From: Ferruginibacter yonginensis
GTDB lineage: Bacteria > Bacteroidota > Bacteroidia > Chitinophagales > Chitinophagaceae
Direction: 5' to 3'
DNA length: 64,000 nucleotides
Assembly: GCF_042651465.1 (NCBI RefSeq)
Contig: NZ_JBHSCZ010000001.1
Location: forward strand, 744,001-808,000
The notes beneath the pieces were generated by a model. The model worked only from the letters and a program-made list of their open reading frames with translations. It was not told where the DNA came from and searched no databases. The position numbers and the translations under genes are program-made. Shown piece by piece: positions 1 through 9,315 of this stretch; position 1 is the first letter of the stretch; the number at the start of each line of letters is the position of its first letter.

Positions 1-315
1 TTGATATTGCAACGCTTGTTTAAACTGGCCAATATCACTATAAATATTTCCAAAATTTAAATTAAATACGGCAATACCCTTTTGCCATTTCATTTGTGTA
101 ACATGTGCCATACCTTTTTGGCAATAATATATAGCTTGATCAGTATTTCGTTCTTTAAAAAACTTTATTACAGCTAAGTATGCACGTGCTTTTAGTGTAT
201 CATTTTTTGCAATATCAATATTATGTAACAAATTATTTAAAACAGTCACATCATTCGTTTGTGCAAATAATAGTTGCATATTAATTACCAATAAAATACT
301 CAGTATTAATTTCAT
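1..315 (-). CDS. Secreted TPR-type protein, probable N-terminus of a two-component sensor kinase (partial)
   Basis: Reading minus from the ATG at 315 gives a Sec signal (MKLILSILLVINMQLLFAQ) followed by helical text with a TPR-like repeat near residues 86-105 (NFGNIYSDIGQFKQALQYQ). The gene leaves the window at base 1, so its C-terminus is unseen. It lies 71 bp downstream of a LytTR response regulator on the same strand. In Bacteroidetes such regulators commonly pair with TPR-containing LytS/HisKA_7TM-type histidine kinases, so I infer a sensor kinase. Only the signal peptide and TPR are directly seen. Confidence 0.6.
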   Translation of the reverse strand, partial: MKLILSILLVINMQLLFAQTNDVTVLNNLLHNIDIAKNDTLKARAYLAVIKFFKERNTDQAIYYCQKGMAHVTQMKWQKGIAVFNLNFGNIYSDIGQFKQALQYQ

Positions 316-386
316 ACTATTGAAAAATTAGGCTTTATAAAGTTTAATAACTTGTATTAAATATAAATTTATAAGATTGAAATAGT

Positions 387-1094
387 TTATAATAATTGAT
401 CTACTGCATCTTTAAAAACCCTACCAATTGGTAACACAACATCGTTCAATAGCACCAACTCCTTAGCGGTAATTTTTTTTATATATCCTTTTTGCACTGC
501 ATAGCTTCTGTGTATGCGCATAAACTTTGAAAAATTAGGTTCTTTTAGCAAATTACCAAGGGCTTGCAAAACACAATATTTTCTATTGGTTGTAACGATA
601 CTGCTGTAATCTTTTAATGCTTCAATATACAGTACATCATGTAAATTAATTTTTACCTGATGGTGGCCATCTTTAATAAAAATAGTATCGCCCCCTAATT
701 GATGGCTCAATAAATTAGCTTTTGTTTGCAATTCAACATAAGCCAATACCCTATTCATTGTTGTTGCAAAACGTTCACGTTGGTGTGGCTTTACTATAAA
801 ATCAATAGCAGCCATTTCAAAACTTTCTACCGCATAATCAGGAAAAGATGTTATAAAAACACAAGCAGGAATATTCATCAATTGCTTCCTAACATCTAAC
901 CCACTCATTTGTGGCATATCTATATCTAAAAATAATATATCGAGTGGTTCATGTTGCGCAAAAGCAAGTGCTTTTAGTGGATCATCAAACGTTGCCACAA
1001 CTTCAATCGCTGGGTAATCTTTTAAAAACGATTGTGTAGTAAGTCTGTCAATATCATCATCATCAACCACAATACAGCGATACTTTTTGTTCAT
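387..1094 (-). CDS. LytTR-family two-component response regulator
   Basis: The 235-residue product has an N-terminal CheY-like receiver (residues about 5-120) with the acidic cluster VVDDDD at 9-14 and the likely phospho-acceptor Asp57 in LFLDIDMP. K102 sits in IDFIVKPH, the expected conserved lysine. A C-terminal LytTR DNA-binding domain (about 135-235) shows the signatures KINLHDVLYIEALKDY and FMRIHRSYAV. This family binds DNA as a dimer through LytTR and is controlled by a cognate kinase. The likely kinase start is encoded just downstream (bases 1-315). The start codon is the ATG at 1094. Confidence 0.92.
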   Translation of the reverse strand: MNKKYRCIVVDDDDIDRLTTQSFLKDYPAIEVVATFDDPLKALAFAQHEPLDILFLDIDMPQMSGLDVRKQLMNIPACVFITSFPDYAVESFEMAAIDFIVKPHQRERFATTMNRVLAYVELQTKANLLSHQLGGDTIFIKDGHHQVKINLHDVLYIEALKDYSSIVTTNRKYCVLQALGNLLKEPNFSKFMRIHRSYAVQKGYIKKITAKELVLLNDVVLPIGRVFKDAVDQLL

Positions 1095-1263
1095 TGTACA
1101 ATTATATAATATAAATATAAACCATTTTTTTATTTACAAAATCACCTCAGAAGTTGAAGAACATTTTGTGTTGTTAAGCGATAAAAAAGGTCGTTAAGCG
1201 ATTAGCTATTTTAAAGGTTTTTTATAGCATGTAGGTTTGGGCTATCAATTAAAAATAGCAACC

Positions 1264-1698
1264 ATGAAAAAATTATTATCAATTGCAGCACTCATTTGTT
1301 TGAGTTACTGCACACATGCACAAACCATAGTAGGAAAATGGAAATGTATTGGCAATCAATTAATAAATGATAACAATAAAATAACCGATCTACAAAAACA
1401 ATTGGAAGCAACCATGCCCTGTGCAGCTAATACCATTTACATTTTTGAGGCTAACGGGAAACAGTATACACAATCTACAAGCGAATGTAAAGCTATTGAT
1501 GCTGTTGGTGCAGTAAACTGGAGTATTAGTGGCAATACCATATACATAAGAAAAGGTACTTCAAAAAATTTTGAAACAAGCTATACACTTCTATTTCAAG
1601 GTAATAAAGTTGTTTTTACACATGATTATACTGATGCTGAAAAGAAAAAACTCCACATAAAAACAAAACGCATCATTATCACTTATCAAAAAATATAA
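1264..1698 (+). CDS. Secreted lipocalin-like small protein
   Basis: I chose the ATG at 1264 rather than an upstream in-frame start because it gives a clean signal peptide (MKKLLSIAALICLSYCTHAQ). The mature protein of about 125 residues opens with TIVGKWKCIG, the G-x-W strand motif of lipocalin-like Bacteroidetes proteins, followed by alternating beta strands (NTIYIFEANGKQYTQ, VNWSISGNTIYIRKG, YTLLFQGNKVVFTH). The fold assignment is an inference; ligand and role are unknown. It is the first of four consecutive plus-strand secreted genes ending in a CDC-like toxin, with 19 bp to the next gene. Confidence 0.7.
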   Translation: MKKLLSIAALICLSYCTHAQTIVGKWKCIGNQLINDNNKITDLQKQLEATMPCAANTIYIFEANGKQYTQSTSECKAIDAVGAVNWSISGNTIYIRKGTSKNFETSYTLLFQGNKVVFTHDYTDAEKKKLHIKTKRIIITYQKI

Positions 1699-1717
1699 CA
1701 CTATAAATAATAAAATT

Positions 1718-2698
1718 ATGAAAAAGAACATCATCTTATTAATAGTTTGGCTTTGCTGCAACCAACTAGCAACTGCACAAAATGGTTTAGAAAACAAACT
1801 TAATAATGCCTATAAAAAAGCTGATAAAACCGTTAATAAAGCTAAAACGATTATCGCTATTTTTCAACCATATCTAGTAAAAGCCAAGGAGCTATACGGA
1901 CAAGGCAAAGCACTAGCAAAAAATGTGAAGGGAAGTATTAAAAATGGTAATCAAAATAATAATGAAAATAATGGTTTTGTTACCACCAATACCACAGCAC
2001 CTACAAACGAAAGTAATAACAATAATACAGCAAGCAATAACAGCGATTTTGTAACTGCTGACCCATATACAACAGCAACTACTGCTACGCCTGAATATTA
2101 TTTACCCATCAATAACGAAGCTGCTATAAATAGCGATGGTAGTGGCAATTGGGGTAATCAAAACAATGGATTATATGGCAACTGTTTAGATGCTATGACA
2201 GGTACTGTTTTGGGTATGGGTGAAGCTGCTGAAAAATCAGGCACAATTGATTTACTATTTTTTGCACCGGCTGATGGACAAAATACTTACTATTTAATGA
2301 CCCCGTCATTTGCAAGAAACAACAGCAGTGCAACTTATATGACACAACATACCAGTGATGCGGTCACAAAATGGAATGATGTTGTAGAAAGCGAAATTGC
2401 TTTAACCAAACTTACTATTGGCCAGTTCAACCAAATACAAAATAATAATCAAATAACCAGTGCAGTTAAAAATGCCCAAAATTATGCAGGCTATTATGCA
2501 AGTGTAGGCAACAAGTTAGATGGACAAGTATTCGGTTTAAAAACAGAATTAGAAAATAGAACAGTATACGCCCTTATAGCCATTGATAAACACATTGGCA
2601 CTAGCGGTAATAACGGTTATTTAAAAATTCGTGTAAAAACTTTGGGGGTTGATGTTAATAATAATGGCACACCTGATGCGAACCTTTATATCAGATAA
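1718..2698 (+). CDS. Secreted protein of unknown function with Asn/Thr-rich linker
   Basis: The 326-residue product has a signal peptide (MKKNIILLIVWLCCNQLATAQ), a Lys/Ala-rich helical stretch at residues 25-75, then a low-complexity Asn/Thr linker (about 80-115) joining a C-terminal globular domain (about 140-326) with no motif I recognise. The layout suggests an exported protein with a flexible tether between two domains. It lies between the lipocalin-like gene and a further secreted gene, 31 bp before the latter's chosen start, and is probably co-transcribed with the CDC-like gene. Function is not assignable. Confidence 0.75.
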   Translation: MKKNIILLIVWLCCNQLATAQNGLENKLNNAYKKADKTVNKAKTIIAIFQPYLVKAKELYGQGKALAKNVKGSIKNGNQNNNENNGFVTTNTTAPTNESNNNNTASNNSDFVTADPYTTATTATPEYYLPINNEAAINSDGSGNWGNQNNGLYGNCLDAMTGTVLGMGEAAEKSGTIDLLFFAPADGQNTYYLMTPSFARNNSSATYMTQHTSDAVTKWNDVVESEIALTKLTIGQFNQIQNNNQITSAVKNAQNYAGYYASVGNKLDGQVFGLKTELENRTVYALIAIDKHIGTSGNNGYLKIRVKTLGVDVNNNGTPDANLYIR

Positions 2699-2729
2699 AA
2701 CCATTCATAAAAAATCAACATACAGCATC

Positions 2730-3215
2730 ATGAAAAAATATATCATACTCATCATTTGTATTTTATGTGTTCAACATCATACAAATGCACAACTTATAAA
2801 AACAACGCCAGCTCGTAAGCCAATAACGGCAATGCCTACCAATGCTATTTCAAAATTAGTGGGTGAATGTAGTACACCACAAACCGTTGCGGTACTTAAC
2901 AACATCAACAGTGGTAGTTATTATGAAAACATTGTTATTGCTTGTTGCAATAGCGAACAAAACAAACCTTATGCTGATGCTGGCAGTAGGCTTATAAAAA
3001 CTTGGCTTATCACTAACAAAGCAACTTTTACAGTCAGTTTTAAATTTAAACAAGGTTACAAACCAGAATCAGCTTCGTATAAATTTCAAGAGAATTTAAT
3101 TACCATAAAAGCTGGTGAAACCAAACAATTTAAAACCATTGAAAACCTTGGTTATACCAATTACAATAGCAGCGATGATCACAATCTTAATTACATCATC
3201 ATCAATCAACTTTAA
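2730..3215 (+). CDS. Small secreted protein of unknown function
   Basis: The start is set at the ATG at 2730, which gives a signal peptide (MKKYIILIICILCVQHHTNAQ). An earlier in-frame ATG would overlap the previous gene and lacks a signal. The mature protein is about 140 residues, mostly beta, with three cysteines (one in GECSTP, a CC pair in VIACCNSEQ). It ends 10 bp before the CDC-like gene, so co-expression is likely. A role as partner or chaperone of that toxin is conceivable from position only. Confidence 0.7.
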   Translation: MKKYIILIICILCVQHHTNAQLIKTTPARKPITAMPTNAISKLVGECSTPQTVAVLNNINSGSYYENIVIACCNSEQNKPYADAGSRLIKTWLITNKATFTVSFKFKQGYKPESASYKFQENLITIKAGETKQFKTIENLGYTNYNSSDDHNLNYIIINQL

Positions 3216-3225
3216 AATATAAGAC

Positions 3226-5463
3226 ATGAAAAAAAATATTTTATTCACCATACTACATAGTTTGTTGCTGTATGCATCACATGCCCAAATTATAAAGTCT
3301 ACTAATATTAATAAAAGTTTACAAACCAATAACAGTAGTATACAACAAAGGGTAAACGTTGTTGTTGATGAAGGTATTTATAAAATAAAAATCAATCAAA
3401 CTGGTAAGTATATTGCCATTGAGGGCGTTAACAAAAACAATGGTGCCAAATTAGTACAATGGGATAATGCTGAAAACGATAACCACAAATTCATGATATC
3501 TAAATCAAACGATGGGTATTATCTTATAAAAGCAATGCATAGCAATCGGTATTTAAATGTTGAAGGTCAAAGTACGCAAACAGGGGCCGCAATTATACAA
3601 TATGATTATGTAAATCAAGATAATTTAAAATGGATATTAAGTCGAGAAGCTGAAGGCATTGTAATAAGAAACAAACAAACCGGTAATCAAATCAGCTTAA
3701 GTGGTGCTTTAAACAATACCGCCAATGGTGCCACTATAATATTAAATAGCAATGAAGCGGCTGGCAAACAAACTTTTACTTTTGAGAGAGTAGATACTAA
3801 AAGTGTAAAAAATGGTTCAGGTACAAACAATGGAAATTTAAAACTTGCACCCAATTGGAGTAATAGAGAATTAAATAAACTGCTCGATGTAAAACCTATA
3901 GAATTAAATGTAAATGGTGTACGATATAAAATGAGCAACCAAAACAACTCTAAGTACAGAGGTAAAGCTATCAATGGTATGGTTTACACTCCTAGCAAAA
4001 AACCTGAAACTGATGAAGGCACAGAGGTACTACCCAATGGTAGTATTAAAACATGTAAAGTGAGCTACCAACGCCTAACATTAGAAACTATGGATATGGA
4101 TGTTGTAAGTACTGAAACCATGGATAATATTAAACCAGGTATAGTTTATGATTTAAAAGATGTACAACGTTTAGGTATATACAAAGAGTATACAGCACAA
4201 AAAAATCCGATGACTTTACGAATAAATGCACCCAATATAGCTAACCCTGTTGTTAAAGTCAATAATCCATCTGATATTGAAGAAATGGGAAATGCCGTAA
4301 ACGGATTGCTGAATAGGGTAGCAACTGGGCCACCACTTGGTATTGAAGAAAGTAAGTTTACACAAATAAGATCTGAAAATGAATTTAGATTAGCTATTGG
4401 TATTGGAGGTGGGTCGCCATTTGTTAATGTGAATACCCTTTTCAATATGAATAAGACTAGCAAAACTGAAAAGTTTTTATTTCAATACAGATGGATTGGA
4501 TATACTTTAGAAGCGATACCAGCTAAAGAAGGTATTTTTGCAGACGCAGAACAAAATCAGAATGCAGCAGCAGTTTATGTTGATAAAATTGCTTACGGTT
4601 CAAGAATTTTAGTTTCGTTTGAATTAGATGAAAATACTGATTTGTTCAACAATCAAACTTCTATAGATGCATCTTATGGGCCATTTAGTGCAAATGCTAA
4701 TTTTCTTTACAGTAATAGTAATAAGTTGAGAGATGTAAAATTTAAAATTATAAGTTGGGGTGTAGGTAGAGGTTTTAGTGGTAACATTATAAATGCTAAT
4801 GGAATTGAAGATTTGAAAAATAAATTATCACAAATGATTTCGAGTTTAAAAAATGTTCCAAACGTACCATCAGCTTGGGGTAAACCAATTACGTATAGTT
4901 TACGCTTTTTAGATGGAACAACAGCAGTTGCAAGTAGTGGTTTAGATGAGTTACCACAACGCTTTTGCACTATTTCAGATTCTGTACAAAAGAAAAGAGT
5001 AACATTAAAAATAATATCATTAACACCAATTGGCGACTGCGATGCCTATGGTCAAATTTGGGCTCAGTGTTTTGATGGAAATGATAACCTTATTGCAGCA
5101 AGCAATAACTTAAATATGTTATTTGATGTGAGTAAAAAAGCCCATTTAGGTGAAAAAGGTGCTGTAGATGTAAATGGACTTTTTGGCAAAAAAGTAACCT
5201 TCTTATTAAATAGTAAAACAAATAAGTTAGACGGTGCCTACATTAAAATTTGGAGTTGGATCAATGACGATGATGCTAGTGGCGATGATGTTATGCAATT
5301 AAGAGGTGGCGTAAGAGAAGTATGGCGACCTAATTTTAGTCCGTGGGCCCAAAAAGTATATATACCTTTTGATATAAAACCTTCAGATGCGAAAAATTTC
5401 ACACAATCATATGCTGAAGATGGCGATGAATGTGTACTTGAGTACATGATTTCGGTAGAATAA
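3226..5463 (+). CDS. CDC-like (thiol-activated-cytolysin family) pore-forming protein with N-terminal ricin-type lectin
   Basis: The 745-residue exported protein (signal MKKNILFTILHSLLLYASHAQ) has three regions. Residues about 48-190 form a ricin-type beta-trefoil with repeated G-K-Y-I/L-x-V/I-E-G and N-x-K-W/F-x-I/L blocks. Residues about 290-585 follow the cholesterol-dependent cytolysin order closely: KPGIVYDLKDVQ, LRINAPNI, NPSDIEEMGNAVNGLL, FQYRWIGYTLEA (compare YKQIFYTVS), VDKIAYGSRILVSFE (compare VAYGRTVYVKLE) and GKPITYSLRFLDGT (compare PISYTSVFLKDNS). Residues about 586-745 are a beta-rich C-terminal domain in which I do not see the tryptophan-rich undecapeptide of classical CDCs. 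CDC-like proteins are known from Bacteroidetes such as Elizabethkingia. Target and membrane specificity cannot be read from sequence. Confidence 0.82.
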   Translation: MKKNILFTILHSLLLYASHAQIIKSTNINKSLQTNNSSIQQRVNVVVDEGIYKIKINQTGKYIAIEGVNKNNGAKLVQWDNAENDNHKFMISKSNDGYYLIKAMHSNRYLNVEGQSTQTGAAIIQYDYVNQDNLKWILSREAEGIVIRNKQTGNQISLSGALNNTANGATIILNSNEAAGKQTFTFERVDTKSVKNGSGTNNGNLKLAPNWSNRELNKLLDVKPIELNVNGVRYKMSNQNNSKYRGKAINGMVYTPSKKPETDEGTEVLPNGSIKTCKVSYQRLTLETMDMDVVSTETMDNIKPGIVYDLKDVQRLGIYKEYTAQKNPMTLRINAPNIANPVVKVNNPSDIEEMGNAVNGLLNRVATGPPLGIEESKFTQIRSENEFRLAIGIGGGSPFVNVNTLFNMNKTSKTEKFLFQYRWIGYTLEAIPAKEGIFADAEQNQNAAAVYVDKIAYGSRILVSFELDENTDLFNNQTSIDASYGPFSANANFLYSNSNKLRDVKFKIISWGVGRGFSGNIINANGIEDLKNKLSQMISSLKNVPNVPSAWGKPITYSLRFLDGTTAVASSGLDELPQRFCTISDSVQKKRVTLKIISLTPIGDCDAYGQIWAQCFDGNDNLIAASNNLNMLFDVSKKAHLGEKGAVDVNGLFGKKVTFLLNSKTNKLDGAYIKIWSWINDDDASGDDVMQLRGGVREVWRPNFSPWAQKVYIPFDIKPSDAKNFTQSYAEDGDECVLEYMISVE

Positions 5464-5467
5464 TTTT

Positions 5468-5507
5468 AAAAGGCTTTTGATTAAATTCGAAAGCCTTTAT
5501 TTTTTAT
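5468..5507 (+). terminator. Rho-independent terminator after the CDC-like gene
   Basis: AAAGGCTTT and AAAGCCTTT form a stem over a short loop and are followed by a T-rich run at 5498-5506. It begins a few bases after the stop codon of the CDC-like gene and closes the secreted-protein operon. Confidence 0.85.
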
Positions 5508-5605
5508 AATCATTCACAGAGTTTTAACATCAAAACAGCATTATAAATGGTCATTATAAAAAAGGTATATAAGTATTGATTTATCTTTATAAAACTAAAA
5601 CCAAA

Positions 5606-6199
5606 ATGATGAAAACTTTACTTTATGTTATTTTGATTGTAATGGCTACATCGTGCAGCACATTATACAAAAATGGTCAAACGCCTGATGATTTATATGC
5701 AGCAAAGGGTAAACCAGTTGTTGAAAACTTAAATGATTACCAACGTAACCCCTCAAGTTATGAAAAACGCCAAATACGAATGGGCATTAAAGACCCACGC
5801 TGGCGTAATTTAGATCAGCAATATGACTACGACTGTACCTATAACCCATATAATTATGGCTACAATTATGGTTATTATTACAATCCATATTTTTACCCTT
5901 ACCCAGTTTATGGATCCAATATTACTATAGTAAATCCCAAAAATACGGCTATAAGAAAAACAAATCTTAACAGTTACACGAACACCATTTCTACCTATAA
6001 CAGTAATGTAAAAACAAATACATATACCAAATCAAATGTTATAAGAACATACAATAACAGTAACACTAACGAACCTACACGTTACCCAAATACATCATGG
6101 GATACGAGGAGTTTTAATCCACAAGTATCCAATAATGGCTCAACGCCTGGCGGCAGTGGTTCTGGTACAGGCGTATCAAGACCATCAAGGGGCCAATAA
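5606..6199 (+). CDS. Tyr/Asn/Pro-rich lipoprotein
   Basis: The ATG at 5606 gives a lipoprotein signal (MMKTLLYVILIVMATSC, Cys17) and 197 residues. A central stretch at about 85-115 consists almost only of Tyr, Asn and Pro (for example YNYGYYYNPYFYPYPVYG), and the tail is rich in Thr, Ser, Asn and Gly. Such proteins are common surface lipoproteins in Bacteroidetes with no known reaction. The next gene, an outer membrane protein, follows within 25 bp, which suggests an envelope operon. Confidence 0.75.
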   Translation: MMKTLLYVILIVMATSCSTLYKNGQTPDDLYAAKGKPVVENLNDYQRNPSSYEKRQIRMGIKDPRWRNLDQQYDYDCTYNPYNYGYNYGYYYNPYFYPYPVYGSNITIVNPKNTAIRKTNLNSYTNTISTYNSNVKTNTYTKSNVIRTYNNSNTNEPTRYPNTSWDTRSFNPQVSNNGSTPGGSGSGTGVSRPSRGQ

Positions 6200-6223
6200 T
6201 TGATCTGTCAAAAAAATATTAAT

Positions 6224-7774
6224 ATGATGCGTTTTATTTTTATTTTAATTGGGTGTACCATTCAATATAATATATGTGCACAAATACCTGAAGATGCCAT
6301 ACGCTACAGTTGGTTTCCGCAAAATGGTACTGCACGTACTTTAGCCATAGGAGGTACTATGGCCTCTTTAGGTGGTGATGTGAGTGCAAACTTTGTAAAC
6401 CCTGCAGGTATTGGTTTTTACAAAACCAATGAGTTAGTTATTTCACCAGCTTTTAGTTTAAACAATATAAAAACAGATTATCGCTCTAATAAAACCACCG
6501 AAAAAAACAACCATTTTAATTTGGGTACATCAGGTGCAGTTTTTGCTTTTACCAATAGCTACAATACTGAAAAAAGTGGGGCATTTTCTATTGGTTTTAC
6601 GCAAAATGCATCATTCAATAATGTTGTTCATTACAAAGGGCTCAATAACTATAGCTCATTCGCAGAACAGTTTGCAGAAGAGTTTTCGGGTTTAAATATT
6701 AGTATTAATGATGCATTAAATACAAAATCTATTGCACCTTATACAGTTGCACCTGCTTTATATACTTATTTAATTGATATAGATACCATTAATGGACGCC
6801 CAATTGTTAAAGCAGCACCTGAATATGTTTTAGAAAGTGGTAAAGCTTTGCTACAAGAAATGACCAAAACTACCAAAGGTGGTTTGTACGAATTAGCATT
6901 TTCGTTTGCTGGCAATGATGGTAACAAATGGCTTTGGGGTGCTACTTTGGGTATACCTATTGTAAACTTTCAAAGCAATACACTTTTTAGTGAAACTGAT
7001 ACCTCAAATGATGCTACAAATAAATTCAAATCATTTACATATAATGATAACTATACTACAAAAGGTGCTGGTATAAATGCTAAGTTTGGTGTTATATATC
7101 GCCCTAAAGCGTATTTCAGAATTGGAATAGCCGTACATACACCTAATTATATGTCGTTAACAGATGAAAGAAAATCATCATTAAACACTATACTTGAAGG
7201 GCCATCTAGCAACATCACTGTAAACTCAAAACTTTTTACTGATAATATTGAAAGAGGTAAAGCAGCATACATACAATCAATGCCATGGCGTGCCATTTTA
7301 AGTGCAGCTTATGTATTTAGAGAAATTACAGATGTTACTAAGCAACGGGGGTTTGTTTCAGCAGATATTGAATACGTAAACCACCGTGGTAGCCGTTTTA
7401 GCAGCAATGCTGAGGAACCAACTGATAACGATAAAACCTATTATAAATCACTCAACAATGTTATTAAAAATATTTATAAAGGCAATGTAAACCTAAGATT
7501 GGGAGGTGAAATAAAATTTAATACAATAATGGCTCGTTTGGGTTTTGGTTATTACGGCAACCCTTATAAAAATGCACCTGAAAAAACAAGCAAAACAACT
7601 TTAAGTACCGGCATAGGTTATCGTAATAAAGGCTTTTTTATAGACCTTACTTATGTGTATTTAATCAGTAAAGATTTTGATGTTCCTTACCGTTTACAAA
7701 ATTTACAAACAGTATATGCCGCTGTAAATCAAAACCGAGGTAACATAGCTGCTACTATTGGTTTTAAATTTTAG
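6224..7774 (+). CDS. FadL/TodX (OmpP1)-type outer membrane protein
   Basis: Start is the ATG pair at 6224/6227, which yields the signal MMRFIFILIGCTIQYNICAQ. A longer reading would need TTG at 6200. The mature N-terminus contains GTARTLAIGGTMASLGGDVSANFVNPAGIGFY, split here as GTARTLAIGGTMASLGG and NFVNPAGIGFY, the hallmark of the FadL/TodX family (hydrophobic-compound porins) and related PorV-like proteins. The rest alternates as transmembrane beta strands ending in a C-terminal Phe (IAATIGFKF). The substrate is unknown. The 3' end overlaps the convergent miaA gene by 11 bp. Confidence 0.85.
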   Translation: MMRFIFILIGCTIQYNICAQIPEDAIRYSWFPQNGTARTLAIGGTMASLGGDVSANFVNPAGIGFYKTNELVISPAFSLNNIKTDYRSNKTTEKNNHFNLGTSGAVFAFTNSYNTEKSGAFSIGFTQNASFNNVVHYKGLNNYSSFAEQFAEEFSGLNISINDALNTKSIAPYTVAPALYTYLIDIDTINGRPIVKAAPEYVLESGKALLQEMTKTTKGGLYELAFSFAGNDGNKWLWGATLGIPIVNFQSNTLFSETDTSNDATNKFKSFTYNDNYTTKGAGINAKFGVIYRPKAYFRIGIAVHTPNYMSLTDERKSSLNTILEGPSSNITVNSKLFTDNIERGKAAYIQSMPWRAILSAAYVFREITDVTKQRGFVSADIEYVNHRGSRFSSNAEEPTDNDKTYYKSLNNVIKNIYKGNVNLRLGGEIKFNTIMARLGFGYYGNPYKNAPEKTSKTTLSTGIGYRNKGFFIDLTYVYLISKDFDVPYRLQNLQTVYAAVNQNRGNIAATIGFKF

Positions 7775-8666
7775 GCAATAATGTTATAATATTTATGAAT
7801 GCATCTGTAGGGTTAACCCAATGTACAGATGCATCTTTTTTAAACCAAGTAAGTTGTCGTTTAGCATAATGCCGAGTGTTTTGTTGTATTAATTCGTAGG
7901 CTTTATCTTCATTAATTTGTCCTTCAAAAAAATTAAATAATTCTCTATAGCCTACTGTTTGCAAGGCATTCAACGATTTATATGGTAATAATTGTTGTAC
8001 TTCATTTGTTAAACCTGCTTTACGCATACCTACTACCCTATCATTTATTTGTTGGTATAACACAGCCCTTGGTAACTCCATACCAAATTTTAAAATATTG
8101 AAAGGCCGTTGTTTAGGTTGCTTTTTTTGTTGCAGTAAAATAGATATTCCAGTACCTTCTTTTACTTCTAAAGCCCTTAATATTCTATGTGGATTATGTA
8201 TTTCACCTTTCTCATAAAACAGCGGATCTATTTCTTGAATTTGATGTTGTAACCAAGCTAATCCATTTTGTTCATAAGCTTTATTCCATCGCTCTCTTAT
8301 GGCACTATCAATGGGCTTAATATCATCAAGCCCCTCACAAAATGCCTTAATGTATAAGCCGGTACCACCACACATAATGACTATATCATTTTTTTCAAAA
8401 ATGGTAGCAACTTTTTCTAACGCATACTTTTCAAAATCGGCAGCTGAAATGGCATCGTTTATACTATGTGTATCAATAAAATAATGAGGAACTATTTGTA
8501 ATTCTGCTGATGATGGTTTGGCAACGCCAATATTTAATTCTTTAAAACATTGCCTACTATCTGCAGATATTATAGATGTTTTAAAATGTTGCGCCAATGC
8601 AATAGCCAATGCAGTTTTACCACTTGCCGTTGGCCCAAGTATAATGATACAAGTTTTGGGAGTCAT
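7764..8666 (-). CDS. miaA: tRNA dimethylallyltransferase
   Basis: The 300-residue protein transfers a dimethylallyl group to A37 of tRNAs reading UNN codons. It has the P-loop GPTASGKTALAIALA (residues about 11-25), the substrate loop ISADSRQCFKELNIGVAKP (32-50), MCGGTGLYIKAFCEG (98-112) and the C-terminal tRNA-binding motifs TVGYRELF and NTRHYAKRQLTWFKKD. Length is normal for the family. The stop overlaps the convergent porin gene by 11 bp. The gene upstream on the same strand (pRiA4b-like) starts at 9273, 34 bp before this ATG. Confidence 0.96.
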   Translation of the reverse strand: MTPKTCIIILGPTASGKTALAIALAQHFKTSIISADSRQCFKELNIGVAKPSSAELQIVPHYFIDTHSINDAISAADFEKYALEKVATIFEKNDIVIMCGGTGLYIKAFCEGLDDIKPIDSAIRERWNKAYEQNGLAWLQHQIQEIDPLFYEKGEIHNPHRILRALEVKEGTGISILLQQKKQPKQRPFNILKFGMELPRAVLYQQINDRVVGMRKAGLTNEVQQLLPYKSLNALQTVGYRELFNFFEGQINEDKAYELIQQNTRHYAKRQLTWFKKDASVHWVNPTDAFINIITLLPKI

Positions 8667-8700
8667 ATTTTAATAAGACTTGTAAAGAGTCTTTTCAATT

Positions 8701-9273
8701 TTAAAAATCTTCCATTCCATCTTCTGATGATTCTTCCATTGGTTCATCAGTAGCATCTTCTTCTTCACCTTCTTCACCATAAACATCATCCATAGCAGTT
8801 GGTTTTAAATCGTACTTTTCTTCCATTTCAGTCAAGCGTTTATCAACCAATCCTTTTGTACCAAATTGCGATGGACCAATACCCTCACTTCGTACACAAG
8901 CTGGGTATTCAATTTTTTTATTTTCAACTTTATCAACATTGATGAGCTCCACCATAAAACTCCAATGTTTTACAAAATCGTATTCGTACACAAACTTTTG
9001 ATTAGGATCTCTAATTTCGCTACCAATAATGGTTTCAGCCATTAAAAGTGGTGGGGCAACATATTTTTTATCGTAAACATCAACAGATATTTCTCTTCCT
9101 CTTTGCCATATATCGTTGCTTCTGTAAAATGTTGCTTGTTGTTTATTATCAAACTCATAAGCTTTTAAAATAGCTAAATGCAAGTCAAAAAAGCTTTGGG
9201 TATGCTTTACCACAATATCTCTATACACACTTTCGTCTTCTTGAAAATAAATTCTAAACTTTAAAATTGCCAT
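8701..9273 (-). CDS. pRiA4b ORF-3-like protein (acidic C-terminus)
   Basis: The N-terminal half (MAILKFRIYFQEDESVYRD, then SFFDLHLAILKAYEFDNKQQATFY) matches the plasmid pRiA4b ORF-3 / IS1096-passenger-like family, of unknown biochemical role. The C-terminal tail (about 160-190) is almost entirely acidic (GEEGEEEDATDEPMEESSED). It is 190 residues long and sits between miaA and cca on the same strand, a setting of RNA-maturation genes. Function is not known. Confidence 0.75.
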   Translation of the reverse strand: MAILKFRIYFQEDESVYRDIVVKHTQSFFDLHLAILKAYEFDNKQQATFYRSNDIWQRGREISVDVYDKKYVAPPLLMAETIIGSEIRDPNQKFVYEYDFVKHWSFMVELINVDKVENKKIEYPACVRSEGIGPSQFGTKGLVDKRLTEMEEKYDLKPTAMDDVYGEEGEEEDATDEPMEESSEDGMEDF

Positions 9274-9315
9274 GTAACGAAATTAATTGTTTTTAAAATG
9301 TGCTGTTGCAACTAT

